Source of the DNA: Rhizobium glycinendophyticum
GTDB taxonomy: Bacteria; Pseudomonadota; Alphaproteobacteria; Rhizobiales; Rhizobiaceae
DNA: 64,000 bases
Assembly (NCBI RefSeq): GCF_006443685.1
Contig: NZ_VFYP01000003.1
Span: 62,001 to 126,000, forward strand
Direction of reading: 5' to 3'
A model generated the notes under the pieces. The model did not search any database. It was not told the DNA's origin and saw only the letters and a program-made list of their open reading frames with translations. The translations under genes and the position numbers were made by a program. This document shows positions 24,552 to 33,569 of the stretch, piece by piece (position 1 is the first letter of the stretch; every line of letters begins with the position of its first letter).

Positions 24552-26792
24552 TTAACGGGGGAATGACGTTTCGAGAGGCGGGTGCCCGAAGGCAATGGCT
24601 GCAGCCTTGGCCCTGAGCTCCATGGGTCGCAGTCGCAATGCATCGATGTCGGCAGCACTGCAGGGGCGCCCAAAAAGATAGCCCTGCAACTGATCGCAGC
24701 CGGCCAGTCGCAGATTGACCGCCTGCTGATCGGTCTCCACACCCTCCGCAGTGACTGGCACATCGAGCGAGCGGGCAAGGGCTACCGTCGCTTGTAGCAT
24801 TTCGATCGCCTTATGCCCTTGGCCAAGGGACTGAACCAGGGACTTGTCGATCTTCATCCGGTCGAAACCAAACTGTCGCAGGTATCCCACACTGGAGAAA
24901 CCGGCGCCGAAATCGTCGAGCGCGATCTGCACGCCGATCTTGCGCAGTCGCTCCAGCACGGTTCGCGCCCGCTCGGCATTCTGAATGAAATAGGTTTCCG
25001 TCATTTCCAGCACGACACGGTGCGGTTCGATCCCGGTCCGACGGAATAGATCAGCAACATGCCCGGTAAACGCGGGGTCGCGGAACTGTCCGGGCGAAAT
25101 GTTGACCGACAGTTTCAGTCCCGGCCAGCTGGTGAGCTGGGTCAACGATTGGCTAAGCACGCTGAGGCCGAGGCGATCGATCAAACCGCTGGTTTCGGCG
25201 ATGGGAATGAAGATTTCGGGTGAGACCGGACCATGGCCGCGCCGGTTCCAGCGCGCGAGCGCTTCAATACTTACCAGTTCGAAGGTCGCTGAATCCACGA
25301 CAGGCTGGTAGACGACGGTAATTTCATCGTTTTCGATCGCCGATCTGAGATCGAGCGCCAGCTGGTTCCGTGTCTCACGCTCCTCGTCCATCTGCGGGTG
25401 ATAGGCGGTCCAGCGCCCGCGGCCGCCGTCTTTGGAGGCATACATAGCCATGTCGGCCTGGCGCGTCAGCTCACCGCCATCAATTGCGCCCTCGATCGAG
25501 ACCGCAAGCCCCAGGCTGCAACCAACGGAGACCACGCGTTCACCGAGAGTCAGAGGTTCGCCGAAGAATTCGAGGATCGCTTCTGCGACGGATATGGCCC
25601 TTGCCTGAGCCTCTGCACCGAAGAACACGATGGCAAATTCGTCACCACCAATGCGGGCAATCGTTGCGTCTTCTCCGACAAGCACTTCCAGCCCTGCGGA
25701 AACGGCGCGGATGAGGCTGTCACCCACAGCATGGCCATAGGCGTCGTTGACTTCCTTGAACCCGTCCAGGTCGAGATAAAGCAACACCACATCGCCTTCA
25801 CCGCTGCGCGCCTGCTGGAGGGCCTGCTCCAGCAGAACCTGAAGCCCGTCGCGATTGGCAAGTCCGCTCAACCGGTCCGTCCGGGCAAGCTTGACGGCGG
25901 CCGCCTCATCGGACCTCAGCCGTCGCACGACGCTGTTGCCGATGATGAAGAGCAGCAGGCAGTAGACAGCGATCAGGATCAGCGCGGACCTGACCAGCGG
26001 CTCCACCTGATCGCGGCTGATATCCCCCGGCGCGCGCGGCTTCCAGGTGAGCGAGGCAAGGCGGGTCCCGCTTGTCGACACGATCGCCACCGAATGTGTC
26101 GAGCGTGTCGAAGGCGGTGCGAGCACGAGGTCCGGCAGCCCATAGGCGCTGGAGATCCTGTTGGCCTTGTCCGGCGACATGTGGCGAATGAAAAGCAGAT
26201 AGCGCCGCTTTTGTGGGTCGCTCTCGACAGCGCCCGACTTCTTCCGAATGAGAGCCACGCCGGCTGCACCGATCCCCTTCAACGTGCGCACGAAGCCGAG
26301 CGCCTGCGGGACATCACCGCTCTGGCCGGAACGCACCTGATCGAAGAGGATCGAAACATCATGGGGAAGATAACCGCGGGTGGCCTTGCCGAGCGATACG
26401 CCGTCGGAATAGGCCATACCGGGGCGGCCATCCTGGTCGAGCACCATGGCAACGTCGAACAGTTCGCTTTCGAAGGTCATGTCGCCGAAGTTGCTGTTCA
26501 CCCAATCGGCATCAGGCGTCGTGTAGACATTCTCTGCCGCGTCGTCCCAGGCTGCGTAGTCGTTCAGCGTGGCACCGAGCTGGAACTTGAAGGTCTGTAC
26601 GGCCCCGAGCAACGTCTCGCGCGATCGCTCCTCGTCGAGGTGGTTGGCATTGCTTGCAACGCGGTCGAGCGCGGTAAGCACGATCAGTGTCACCATCACG
26701 GCGAGCATCGCAAAAACCAGCAGCATGCCGGTCACCGCCATACGGCGATTTGCGAGCAACTTCAGCCGATTTTTCACTCCGAGAAGCCGCAT
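24552..26792 (-). CDS. CHASE4-GGDEF-EAL cyclic-di-GMP enzyme
   Basis: A 746-residue membrane protein. An N-terminal helix (about 19-41) is followed by a periplasmic CHASE4-like sensor (about 50-260; ending AIVSTSGTRLASLTW), a second helix (267-287), a GGDEF domain with an intact GGDEF motif at 382-386, and an EAL domain with E510-A-L and DDFGAGFSS. Both catalytic motifs are complete, so it could both make and break cyclic-di-GMP, with one activity dominant. I see no RxxD inhibitory site at the usual place before GGDEF. It probably tunes motility or biofilm in response to a periplasmic cue. Confidence 0.94.
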   Translation of the reverse strand: MRLLGVKNRLKLLANRRMAVTGMLLVFAMLAVMVTLIVLTALDRVASNANHLDEERSRETLLGAVQTFKFQLGATLNDYAAWDDAAENVYTTPDADWVNSNFGDMTFESELFDVAMVLDQDGRPGMAYSDGVSLGKATRGYLPHDVSILFDQVRSGQSGDVPQALGFVRTLKGIGAAGVALIRKKSGAVESDPQKRRYLLFIRHMSPDKANRISSAYGLPDLVLAPPSTRSTHSVAIVSTSGTRLASLTWKPRAPGDISRDQVEPLVRSALILIAVYCLLLFIIGNSVVRRLRSDEAAAVKLARTDRLSGLANRDGLQVLLEQALQQARSGEGDVVLLYLDLDGFKEVNDAYGHAVGDSLIRAVSAGLEVLVGEDATIARIGGDEFAIVFFGAEAQARAISVAEAILEFFGEPLTLGERVVSVGCSLGLAVSIEGAIDGGELTRQADMAMYASKDGGRGRWTAYHPQMDEERETRNQLALDLRSAIENDEITVVYQPVVDSATFELVSIEALARWNRRGHGPVSPEIFIPIAETSGLIDRLGLSVLSQSLTQLTSWPGLKLSVNISPGQFRDPAFTGHVADLFRRTGIEPHRVVLEMTETYFIQNAERARTVLERLRKIGVQIALDDFGAGFSSVGYLRQFGFDRMKIDKSLVQSLGQGHKAIEMLQATVALARSLDVPVTAEGVETDQQAVNLRLAGCDQLQGYLFGRPCSAADIDALRLRPMELRAKAAAIAFGHPPLETSFPR

Positions 26793-26913
26793 GCAACACT
26801 ACCCTGGCTTTCGGCGCACCGTGCCAGACAATGTGTTCAATTAGACTTAACATGCTGACAGTGATAATGAATATCGAATAATCCGGGAAAGCTAATGCTC
26901 AGACAATGCAACT

Positions 26914-26944
26914 AAAAAAAGAGGGTCCCGGTGTCCCGGAACCC
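26914..26944 (-). terminator. Rho-independent terminator of the nitroreductase gene
   Basis: On the minus strand, GGGT and CCGG arms pair with CCGG and ACCC around a short loop, then a run of seven T residues follows (26914-26920). It lies about 40 bp beyond the nitroreductase stop. Confidence 0.8.
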
Positions 26945-26986
26945 TTGGCGGACCAGCCTGGAGGCGCGGATCCGACAGCTCTCGCG

Positions 26987-27625
26987 TCAAGCGACGACGG
27001 AGACGAATTCCTCCTTGGGGCGACGCACTTTCTTCAGCGGGGCGAGCCAGTCACCCTCAGTCGCACGATAGCCGAGCGGCAGGATCGTGACCGAACGCAG
27101 GCCCTTTTCGCGCAGGCCGAGGATTTCGTCGAGCTTGGCGGGATCGAAGCCTTCCATCGGCGTTGCGTCGACGCCCTCGAAGGCGGCGGCGGCAACGGCC
27201 ATGCCGAAGCCAATATAGGCCTGGCGCGCCGCATGCTCGAAGTTCACGTCGGCGTCGCGGCCGGGATACATGCCGAGTAGCATCTGGCGATAGTTTTCCC
27301 AGCCCTCGTTCTTGAACCCACGCTCCTCGTTGACGAGGTCGAACATGTGGTTGATGCGCTCGGCCGTGTAGTTGTCCCAGGCGGCGAAGACGAGCAGATG
27401 TGAACCCTCGGTCACCTGAGCCTGATTCCAGGCGATCTCCTGGATCTTGGCGCGCACATCCTTATTCGTGACGACGATGACTTCGAAGGGCTGCAGGCCA
27501 CTGGAAGTCGGTGCCAGACGTGCTGCTTCGACAATGCGCTCGACCTTATCCTCGGGAACGGCCTTGGACGGGTCCATTTTCTTGGTGGCGTAACGCCAGT
27601 TCAGCTTTTCAATGAGTGCGGACAC
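26987..27625 (-). CDS. NAD(P)H-dependent nitroreductase-family oxidoreductase
   Basis: A 212-residue FMN-dependent nitroreductase of the NfsB/DrgA-like branch. The N terminus (SALIEKLNWRYATKKMD) and the FMN-binding segment (AARLAPTSSGLQPFEVIVV) are clear, with the C-terminal LREKGLRSVTILPLGYRA completing the dimer site. The start is a GTG at 27625, preceded by AGGAG; this matches the family N terminus better than the longer frame. It is divergent from an HxlR regulator, a common pairing in which the regulator senses quinones or reactive electrophiles. The gene ends at a good terminator. Confidence 0.9.
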   Translation of the reverse strand: MSALIEKLNWRYATKKMDPSKAVPEDKVERIVEAARLAPTSSGLQPFEVIVVTNKDVRAKIQEIAWNQAQVTEGSHLLVFAAWDNYTAERINHMFDLVNEERGFKNEGWENYRQMLLGMYPGRDADVNFEHAARQAYIGFGMAVAAAAFEGVDATPMEGFDPAKLDEILGLREKGLRSVTILPLGYRATEGDWLAPLKKVRRPKEEFVSVVA

Positions 27626-27684
27626 GATTTCGCTCCTGGTTGGACCTGCCGGTGCCATGGGAGAGTTGGCAGCCCAGCCGAGGT

Positions 27685-27758
27685 CTGGTATCGATTGGTA
27701 ACCAGGCCTAGATATGTAACCAGCAGATTTGTGCAAGAAGGCACATTTCTGATACCAG
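27685..27758. promoter_or_regulatory. repeated operator-like motifs between the nitroreductase and HxlR genes
   Basis: Four related 7-bp half-sites occur: CTGGTAT (27685-27691), TAACCAG (27699-27705), TAACCAG (27717-27723) and ATACCAG (27752-27758). The first and second, and first and last, form inverted pairs. Their location between divergent genes suits binding by the HxlR dimer. Inferred from repetition only. Confidence 0.5.
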
Positions 27759-27787
27759 GTTACGCCGATAGAACGATTGGAGCGGCC

Positions 27788-28183
27788 ATGTGCGACAATT
27801 ACGATCCCGCCAAGTGCCAGACGGTGAGCGAAATGCTGGCCAGACTGGGCGATAAATGGACGGTTTTGGTGATCATGATGCTGGGAGACGGACCTCAGCG
27901 CTTTTCCGATCTTAAGCGCTCAGTGGTCGGAATATCGCAACGCATGCTCACGTTGACACTGCGTTCGCTGGAAAGAGACGGAATCGTCGAGCGCACGGTT
28001 CACCCGACCGTGCCGCCCAAGGTCGAATATGCTCTGACAGATCTTGGCCGCTCTTTCGGCGGTCCCATTCGCGCTCTGGGCAGTTGGGTCTTCACCCATC
28101 ACGACAGCATCCAGACCGCTCGCGCCGACTTTGACCGCCGGAACGAGGCAGATGCGGCCAATAGGCTGATCAAGCTTGGCTGA
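27788..28183 (+). CDS. HxlR-family transcriptional regulator
   Basis: A 131-residue winged-helix regulator of the HxlR family: LARLGDKWTVLVIMMLGDGPQRFSDLKR, then GISQRMLTLTLRSLERDGIVER and VEYALTDLGRSF. Two cysteines near the N terminus (C2 and C10) sit where redox-sensing members carry a reactive cysteine, which suggests regulation by electrophiles or quinones. The ATG at 27788 is chosen because the domain starts there. It is divergent from the nitroreductase gene, its likely target, across a region with repeated half-sites. Confidence 0.9.
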   Translation: MCDNYDPAKCQTVSEMLARLGDKWTVLVIMMLGDGPQRFSDLKRSVVGISQRMLTLTLRSLERDGIVERTVHPTVPPKVEYALTDLGRSFGGPIRALGSWVFTHHDSIQTARADFDRRNEADAANRLIKLG

Positions 28184-28215
28184 GATCGCCAACGCGCTGG
28201 GTGAGTCCTGACGGT

Positions 28216-29589
28216 TCAGTCAGCTTTGAAATTCCCCTTCGGGAATTCGAGCGCGAGATCGCGGTACCATTTCCCGCTCTTCTTGATGGTGCGCACCTGG
28301 GTATCGTAATCGACATGAACAAGGCCGAAGCGCATCTTGTAGCCTTCCGCCCATTCGAAATTGTCCATCAGCGACCAGGCGAAATAGCCCTGCATCGGAT
28401 AACCCTCGGCGATCAGATCCGCGACCTTGTCGAGATGTTCGGCGTAGTAATCGAGGCGCGGCTGGTCGTCGACCTCGCCCCCTTCCACTTCCATGTTGTA
28501 GCAGGCGCCGTTCTCGGTGATGTAGCAGGGTGGCAGCTCGTAGCGGGCATAGAGCCGCTCGACCAGCGACTTCAGCGCCGGAGCATAGACCTCCCAGCCG
28601 ATATCGGTCTTGATCTTGGAAACCGGCGGCGCACCCACCGTTGCCGGGAATTCGGCACCGGGTGTCGGATCGTCGGCCACACGCATGGGCGTGTAATAAT
28701 TCAGCCCCCACCAGTCGAGCTTCTGCTTGATGGTCGCGAGATCGCTCTCCTCGATTTTCGGCATCCGATGGCCGAGCGCCGATAGGAAGTCCGCCGGATA
28801 TTCACCCTTGAAGACGGGATCGAAGAAGACGCCGTTGTGGAACTGATGCGCGCGCTCGGCAGCCGCGAGATCCGCAGGACTGTCAGAACCCGGCAACGTC
28901 TCGTGCGCGTTTAGCACCAGGCCGACGGGCACCTTCGGGCTGATGTCACGGATCGTCTGGACCGACAGACCATGCGCGAGGTTGGTGTAGTGCAGCGCAT
29001 GCAGGGCGGCGTCCATGTTACGCTCGCCCGGCGCATGAACGCCATAGAGATGGCTGAGCCAGACCGAGCACCACGGCTCATTGAAGGTCGCAACCGCATC
29101 CAGCCGATCGCCAAGACGCTCCATCACCACCTTGGTGTAGCGCTGGAAGGCCTGTGCCGTGGAGCGCGCCGTCCAGCCGCCATCGCCCATCAGCGCCAGC
29201 GGCAGATCCCAATGGTAGAGCGTCGCATAGGCCTTGATGCCGCGCGCCTTTAGCCCGTCGACCAGCTTGTCGTAGAAATCGAGACCCTTTTCGTTGAACG
29301 GGCCCGTACCCTCCGGGATGATGCGCGGCCAGGCGATCGAGAAGCGATAGCCGGTGACGCCCATGTCCTTGATGAGATCCAGATCGCTTTCCCAGCGATT
29401 ATAGTGATCGCAGGCGACATCGCCATTGTGCCGCCCGAAGACTCGGCCCGGCATGTTGGAAAACGCATCCCAGATCGAGGGTTTCCGCCCATCCGCCTTA
29501 GAAGCCCCTTCGATTTGGAAGGATGCGGTGGCAACGCCAAACAGGAAGTCACCGGGAAAACGCGAGGCAAGAGCCTTGGGATCGATCAT
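28216..29589 (-). CDS. beta-glucosidase, glycoside hydrolase family 1
   Basis: A 457-residue GH1 enzyme of the BglA/BglB type. The catalytic acid/base is E171 (ATFNEPWCSVW) and the nucleophile E359 (YITENGAC). The N terminus carries the family signature (FLFGVATASFQIEG). There is no signal peptide, so it acts in the cytoplasm on imported beta-glucosides or related glycosides. It is the last gene of the leftward sugar cluster, 362 bp beyond the Gfo/Idh gene with a repeat element in between. The cluster's ABC transporter probably supplies its substrate. Confidence 0.93.
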   Translation of the reverse strand: MIDPKALASRFPGDFLFGVATASFQIEGASKADGRKPSIWDAFSNMPGRVFGRHNGDVACDHYNRWESDLDLIKDMGVTGYRFSIAWPRIIPEGTGPFNEKGLDFYDKLVDGLKARGIKAYATLYHWDLPLALMGDGGWTARSTAQAFQRYTKVVMERLGDRLDAVATFNEPWCSVWLSHLYGVHAPGERNMDAALHALHYTNLAHGLSVQTIRDISPKVPVGLVLNAHETLPGSDSPADLAAAERAHQFHNGVFFDPVFKGEYPADFLSALGHRMPKIEESDLATIKQKLDWWGLNYYTPMRVADDPTPGAEFPATVGAPPVSKIKTDIGWEVYAPALKSLVERLYARYELPPCYITENGACYNMEVEGGEVDDQPRLDYYAEHLDKVADLIAEGYPMQGYFAWSLMDNFEWAEGYKMRFGLVHVDYDTQVRTIKKSGKWYRDLALEFPKGNFKAD

Positions 29590-29951
29590 GGAGTAAATCC
29601 TTCGTCATGCAAGCGCGGACACCGCCGCCGCTTATCCGTCGCACAGCGGTTTAGAGCAAAGCCAAGACGGGGTGAAGACGGCGGAAACAAAAAACTGCAA
29701 CGTTGCAGGAAATCTACCCTCCCCTTGAGGGGGAGGGTCGGAGCAAAGCTCCGGGGCGGGCACAACGCCGGCGTGACCTCCTTGTCCCTCGGGGGATAGG
29801 ACCGCCGAGCGAAGCGGAGTCGAGGTGAGGGGGCGGATCGATGAAGCGTTTGCCGCATGACCTTGCGCGTCGCGCCCCCTCCGCCCTTCGGGCACCTTCT
29901 CCCCGCTGAAGAGAAGAGGGAAACACCCGCCAACGCCAAGGGTGAGTCAGG
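29590..29951. other. 362-bp gap filled by GC-rich repeat sequence
   Basis: Apart from the repeat at 29716-29921 this region holds only short flanks. I see no gene. Open frames here on the minus strand reflect the GC-rich repeat, not protein coding. Confidence 0.6.
29716..29921. repeat. composite GC-rich intergenic repeat
   Basis: It begins with the hairpin CCCTCCCCTTGAGGGGGAGG, continues with a GGAGC/GCTCC hairpin, and ends with a segment (CCTTCTCCCCGCTGAAGAGA) related to the repeats at 31225, 41376 and 63680. The first half resembles the repeat at 52551-52650. It looks like a mosaic of two repeat types. Confidence 0.7.
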
Positions 29952-31124
29952 TTACACCTTCACCCAACCGCCATTCTGCTTCGACGATGCGATGCAGGCC
30001 TCGACGAAAGCGACACCCTTCACACCGTCATCGACGGTCGGATAGATCACGGCCGAATCGACCGCAGTGCCTGCCTTCGCCGCATTGATGGCGGCAGCGG
30101 CTTCCGTGTAAATCGTCGCGAAGGCTTCGAGATAACCTTCCGGATGCCCCGACGGGATACGCGTGACGCGGGCAGCTGCGGCATTCGCCCCTGCCCCGCC
30201 GCGCGTGATCAGCTGCTTCGGCTCGCCGAGACGGGTGAACCACAGATAGTTTGGATCGGCCTGCGTCCATTCGATGCCGGCCTTCGTTCCGTAGATGCGG
30301 ACCTTCAGCCCGTTCTCGTTGCCGGTCGCCACCTGGCTGCACCAGAGCAGGCCCTTCGCACCACCCTTGAAGCGCAGCATCACATGCGCGTTGTCATCGA
30401 GCCGGCGGCCTTCGACGAAGGTGTGCACATCGGCCGCCAACTCGTCGAGTTCGAGACCGGAGATGAAGGAGCCGAGGTTATAGGCATGGGTGCCGATATC
30501 GCCGGTCGATCCGCCGGCACCCGACTGCTTCGGGTCGGTGCGCCAGGCCGCCTGCTTCTGGCCGGTCTGCTCGATCGGCTCAGCCAACCAATCCTGCGGA
30601 TACTCCATCTGCACCAGCCTGATATCGCCGAGCTCGCCGGAGCGCACGAGTTCGCGCGCATGCCGCACCATCGGATAGCCGGTGTAATTGTGGGTGAGGA
30701 TGAAGAGCGCCTTCGCCTTGTCGGCAACCGCCTTCAGCGCCTTGGCATCTTCCAGATTGGAGGTCAGCGGCTTGTCGCAGATGACATGGATGCCGCGCTT
30801 GAGAAACGCCTTGGCCGCCGGGAAATGCACATGGTTCGGCGTGACGATCGACACAGCCTCGATGCCATCAGGGCGAGCGGCTTCCTTTTCCGCCATCTCT
30901 TCGTAAGAGCCATAGCAACGCTCCGGGTCGAGCCCGAGTTCGCGACCCGAGGCGGCAGATTTTTCCGGCGTGGAAGAGAGAGCACCGGCGACGAGAGCAT
31001 ACTGGTCGTCAAGACGGGCTGCCATGCGATGCACCGCGCCGATGAAGGCCCCGGCGCCACCGCCGACCATACCCAGCCGGATCTTCGGTGTCCGTTCACC
31101 CGTCTTGCTTGCTTCGATCGCCAT
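29952..31124 (-). CDS. Gfo/Idh/MocA-family sugar dehydrogenase (levoglucosan/glycoside 3-dehydrogenase-like)
   Basis: A 390-residue NAD(P)-dependent oxidoreductase. The Rossmann start is IRLGMVGGGAGAFIGAVHR; the catalytic lysine lies in ICDKPLTSN, and the conserved active-site segment is GDIGTHAYNLGSF. Length and the stretch AAWRTDPKQSGAGGSTGDIG resemble bacterial dehydrogenases that oxidise the C3 hydroxyl of glucosides or levoglucosan; that closer assignment is from memory and tentative. The ATG follows AGGGAGAAAA. It lies between the isomerase/epimerase gene and the beta-glucosidase, an arrangement that fits oxidation then cleavage of a sugar. Confidence 0.85.
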   Translation of the reverse strand: MAIEASKTGERTPKIRLGMVGGGAGAFIGAVHRMAARLDDQYALVAGALSSTPEKSAASGRELGLDPERCYGSYEEMAEKEAARPDGIEAVSIVTPNHVHFPAAKAFLKRGIHVICDKPLTSNLEDAKALKAVADKAKALFILTHNYTGYPMVRHARELVRSGELGDIRLVQMEYPQDWLAEPIEQTGQKQAAWRTDPKQSGAGGSTGDIGTHAYNLGSFISGLELDELAADVHTFVEGRRLDDNAHVMLRFKGGAKGLLWCSQVATGNENGLKVRIYGTKAGIEWTQADPNYLWFTRLGEPKQLITRGGAGANAAAARVTRIPSGHPEGYLEAFATIYTEAAAAINAAKAGTAVDSAVIYPTVDDGVKGVAFVEACIASSKQNGGWVKV

Positions 31125-31224
31125 GATGTTTTCTCCCTGATATGTTTGTTCTGCGGGGTTAGCCCCTCTGTCACTGCCGTGACACCCCGCCTCGAGGGTA
31201 GATTATAGATTTACGTTTTTACAC

Positions 31225-31335
31225 GCCCCTCATCCGCCTGCCGGCACCTTCTCCCCGTGAACGGGGAGAAGGCGGAGAGCCGCAGCGTTTCCGTCCCCTC
31301 TCCCCGCCCGCGGGGAGAGGGTCAGGGTGAGGGGC
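31225..31335. repeat. GC-rich intergenic repeat, 111 bp
   Basis: It is bounded by an 8-bp inverted repeat (GCCCCTCA/TGAGGGGC) and contains two internal hairpins: CCTTCTCCCCGT with its complement ending GGAGAAGG, and CCTCTCCCCGC/GCGGGGAGAGG. It lies between the isomerase/epimerase and Gfo/Idh genes. Related copies occur at 41376-41479 (opposite orientation) and 63680-63798. Confidence 0.8.
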
Positions 31336-31346
31336 AAAACTAAGTA

Positions 31347-32399
31347 TTAAAGCCCCAGCATCCGCCGGTTCGCCGCATCATCCGTGCCACCGGAGGCAAA
31401 GTCGTCAAACGCCTTTTCCGTAACGCGGATGATATGCGCCCGCACGAACTCCGCACCCTCGCGGGCACCGTCTTCAGGATGCTTCAGCGCGCATTCCCAT
31501 TCGACCACGGCCCAGCCGTCGAAGTCGTTCGCCGCCATCTTGGAAAAGATCGCGCCGAAATCGACTTGGCCGTCGCCGAGCGAGCGGAAGCGTCCTGCCC
31601 GCTGCACCCAGCCCTGGTAGCCACCATAGACGCCCTGCCGGCCGGTCGGATTGAACTCCGCGTCCTTGACGTGGAACATCTTGATCCGGTCCTTGTAGAT
31701 GTCGATGTTGTCGAGATAGTCGAGGCACTGCAGCACATAGTGCGAGGGGTCGTAGAGCATGTTGGCACGGGAATGGTTCTTCACCCGCTCCAGGAACATC
31801 TCGAAGGTCACCCCGTCATGCAGGTCTTCGCCCGGATGGATTTCGTAGCACACGTCGACGCCCTGTTCCTCGGCATAATCGAGGATCGGCAGCCAGCGCT
31901 TTGCTAGTTCATCGAAAGCCGTCTCGACGAGACCCGCCGGACGCTGCGGCCAAGGATAGATGAACGGCCAGGCAAGCGCGCCGGAGAAGGTCGCATGGGC
32001 CTTGATGCCGAGATTGCGCGATGCCTTCAGCGCATACTTCACCTGCTGCACGGCCCATTCCTGGCGGGCTTTTGGATTACCGCGAACTTCCGGCGCCGCA
32101 AAGCCATCAAAGGCCTCGTCGTAGGCTGGATGCACGGCCACCAGCTGGCCCTGTAAATGGGTGGAAAGCTCGGTGATCTCCACGCCATTCTGGCGGGCCA
32201 CACCGGCGAGTTCGTCGCAATAATCTTTGGATTCGGCGGCCTTCTTGAGGTCCATCAACTGGCCGGCCCAAGTCGGCACCTGCACGCCGACATAGCCCTT
32301 TTCGGCCGCCCACTTCGTAATCCCATCCCAGGTGTTGAAGGGTGCGGCATCGCCTGCGAACTGGCCGAGAAAGATCGCCGGCCCCTTGATCGTCTTCAT
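31347..32399 (-). CDS. sugar phosphate isomerase/epimerase-family protein (AP endonuclease 2 fold)
   Basis: A 350-residue TIM-barrel protein. Metal-binding positions are visible in VCYEIHPGEDLHDG, MLYDPSHYVLQ, MFHVKDAEFNPTGR and VVEWECALK, the order expected for this superfamily. The ATG at 32399 follows AGGGAGGAG. It sits between the sugar ABC transporter genes and the Gfo/Idh dehydrogenase, so it probably isomerises, epimerises or cleaves an oxidised sugar intermediate. A LacI-type operator lies just upstream, suggesting its own controlled promoter. Exact reaction unknown. Confidence 0.88.
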   Translation of the reverse strand: MKTIKGPAIFLGQFAGDAAPFNTWDGITKWAAEKGYVGVQVPTWAGQLMDLKKAAESKDYCDELAGVARQNGVEITELSTHLQGQLVAVHPAYDEAFDGFAAPEVRGNPKARQEWAVQQVKYALKASRNLGIKAHATFSGALAWPFIYPWPQRPAGLVETAFDELAKRWLPILDYAEEQGVDVCYEIHPGEDLHDGVTFEMFLERVKNHSRANMLYDPSHYVLQCLDYLDNIDIYKDRIKMFHVKDAEFNPTGRQGVYGGYQGWVQRAGRFRSLGDGQVDFGAIFSKMAANDFDGWAVVEWECALKHPEDGAREGAEFVRAHIIRVTEKAFDDFASGGTDDAANRRMLGL

Positions 32400-32426
32400 G
32401 AATTCTCCTCCCTGAGATCCCTGCAA

Positions 32427-32440
32427 CGTTTCCGTAAACG
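32427..32440. promoter_or_regulatory. LacI-type operator candidate upstream of the isomerase/epimerase gene
   Basis: CGTTTCCGTAAACG has perfect 5-bp arms (CGTTT/AAACG) around CCGT. It lies 28-41 bp upstream of the start codon. The pattern differs from the operator pair at 36242-36276, so another LacI-family protein may act here. Confidence 0.5.
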
Positions 32441-32493
32441 ATTACAGGAGATGGATTTTCGACACAACCGCAATGATCAAAACATGGACAAAT

Positions 32494-32517
32494 CTGCCCG
32501 GGAAAAAACCCGGGCAG
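32494..32517. terminator. strong hairpin after the sugar-binding protein gene
   Basis: A perfect 9-bp stem CTGCCCGGG/CCCGGGCAG with a 6-base A/T loop lies 26 bp beyond the binding-protein stop. It lacks a T-run after the stem. It may partly stop transcription or protect the mRNA 3' end, as is common after ABC binding-protein genes. Confidence 0.6.
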
Positions 32518-32542
32518 GATCTTGTCGAAGCAAGCGGAAGGA

Positions 32543-33496
32543 TCAGAACGGCGAGTCCGGGAAGTAGTAGTTCTTCGCGTTGTCGGCGGTGATCAGCGTC
32601 GCATCAAGCGTATAGGTGCCATGGACAGGAACGCTGTCGTAAAGGGCAGCGGCCGTCAGTTCCATAGCGGTACCGACCATCGACGGCGGATAGAGAACGT
32701 TGACCGGAACCATCTTGTCGCCATCCATGACCTTCTTGATCATGTCTTTCGAACCTGCACCACCGATGATGTACTGAATATCGGTGCGCTTGGCCTGCTC
32801 GATGGCCTGCAACACACCAACCGCCATGTCGTCATCCTGGCACCAGACAACATCGATCTTCGGATACTTGGTTAGATAGTCCTGCATGACCTTGAAGGCG
32901 TCGTCGCGGTTCCAGTTGCCGAACTGGCGATCGAGAACCTTGACGTTGGAGCCCTTGATGCCTTCATCAAAGCCGTCCTGTCGCTGCTGGTCGATCGGGA
33001 TCGGCAGACCGCGGATGATGACGACTTCCGCGTCCGGCGAGTTCTTGGCGATATACTCGCCGGCGACCTTGCCCAGCGCCGGATTGTTACCGGCGACATA
33101 GAGGTCACGAACCGAATTGTCGTTCACCGACGGCGCACGGTCGACGATCGTGACGAAGTGACCCTTGCCCTTCACTTCCTTCATCGCATTGACCAGCGGA
33201 TCCGGATCGGTCGGCAGGATGACGAGCGCATCGATGCCCTGGACTTCCAGGTCCTGCACGGCATTCGCCTGGGTGGCCGGATCGGCCGAGGTCTTGACGA
33301 CGACGTTCAGGCCCGGATGCTCCTTCATCAGGAGTTCGGCGACACGGTTGGCATGATAGACGACGCCGGCGGTCCAGCCATGGTCGGCCGCGGGAATGGA
33401 GACGCCGATGGTCTTCGTCTCCTGCGCCTCTGCTGCCGTGAAGATCGACGCCAGCGCCGTCATGGCAACGGCAAGGCCTAACAGTTTCTTGTGCAT
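32543..33496 (-). CDS. sugar ABC transporter substrate-binding protein (ribose/RbsB type)
   Basis: A 317-residue periplasmic protein with a signal peptide (LLGLAVAMTALASIFTAAEA, cleavage before QETK). The type 1 periplasmic-binding fold is clear from TIGVSIPAADHGWTAGVVYH, GIDALVILPTDPDPLV and VVWCQDDDMAVGVLQAIEQA. It delivers a sugar to the adjacent permease and ATPase. The start follows GGGAGGAAAC. The order ATPase, permease, binding protein is transcribed leftward, followed by a strong hairpin. The sugar cannot be named from sequence. Confidence 0.93.
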   Translation of the reverse strand: MHKKLLGLAVAMTALASIFTAAEAQETKTIGVSIPAADHGWTAGVVYHANRVAELLMKEHPGLNVVVKTSADPATQANAVQDLEVQGIDALVILPTDPDPLVNAMKEVKGKGHFVTIVDRAPSVNDNSVRDLYVAGNNPALGKVAGEYIAKNSPDAEVVIIRGLPIPIDQQRQDGFDEGIKGSNVKVLDRQFGNWNRDDAFKVMQDYLTKYPKIDVVWCQDDDMAVGVLQAIEQAKRTDIQYIIGGAGSKDMIKKVMDGDKMVPVNVLYPPSMVGTAMELTAAALYDSVPVHGTYTLDATLITADNAKNYYFPDSPF

Positions 33497-33569
33497 TGGT
33501 TTCCTCCCAAAGTGACAAAGGGTCGACTGAAGAACGGACCGGGCGACCCTCCTCTGCCCGGTCGTTTGC

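Noticed and set aside
29716..29921. CRISPR-like or small RNA reading of the GC-rich repeat
   Set aside because: Its units are not regularly spaced, and related copies occur elsewhere between unrelated genes. A dispersed repeat is the better explanation.
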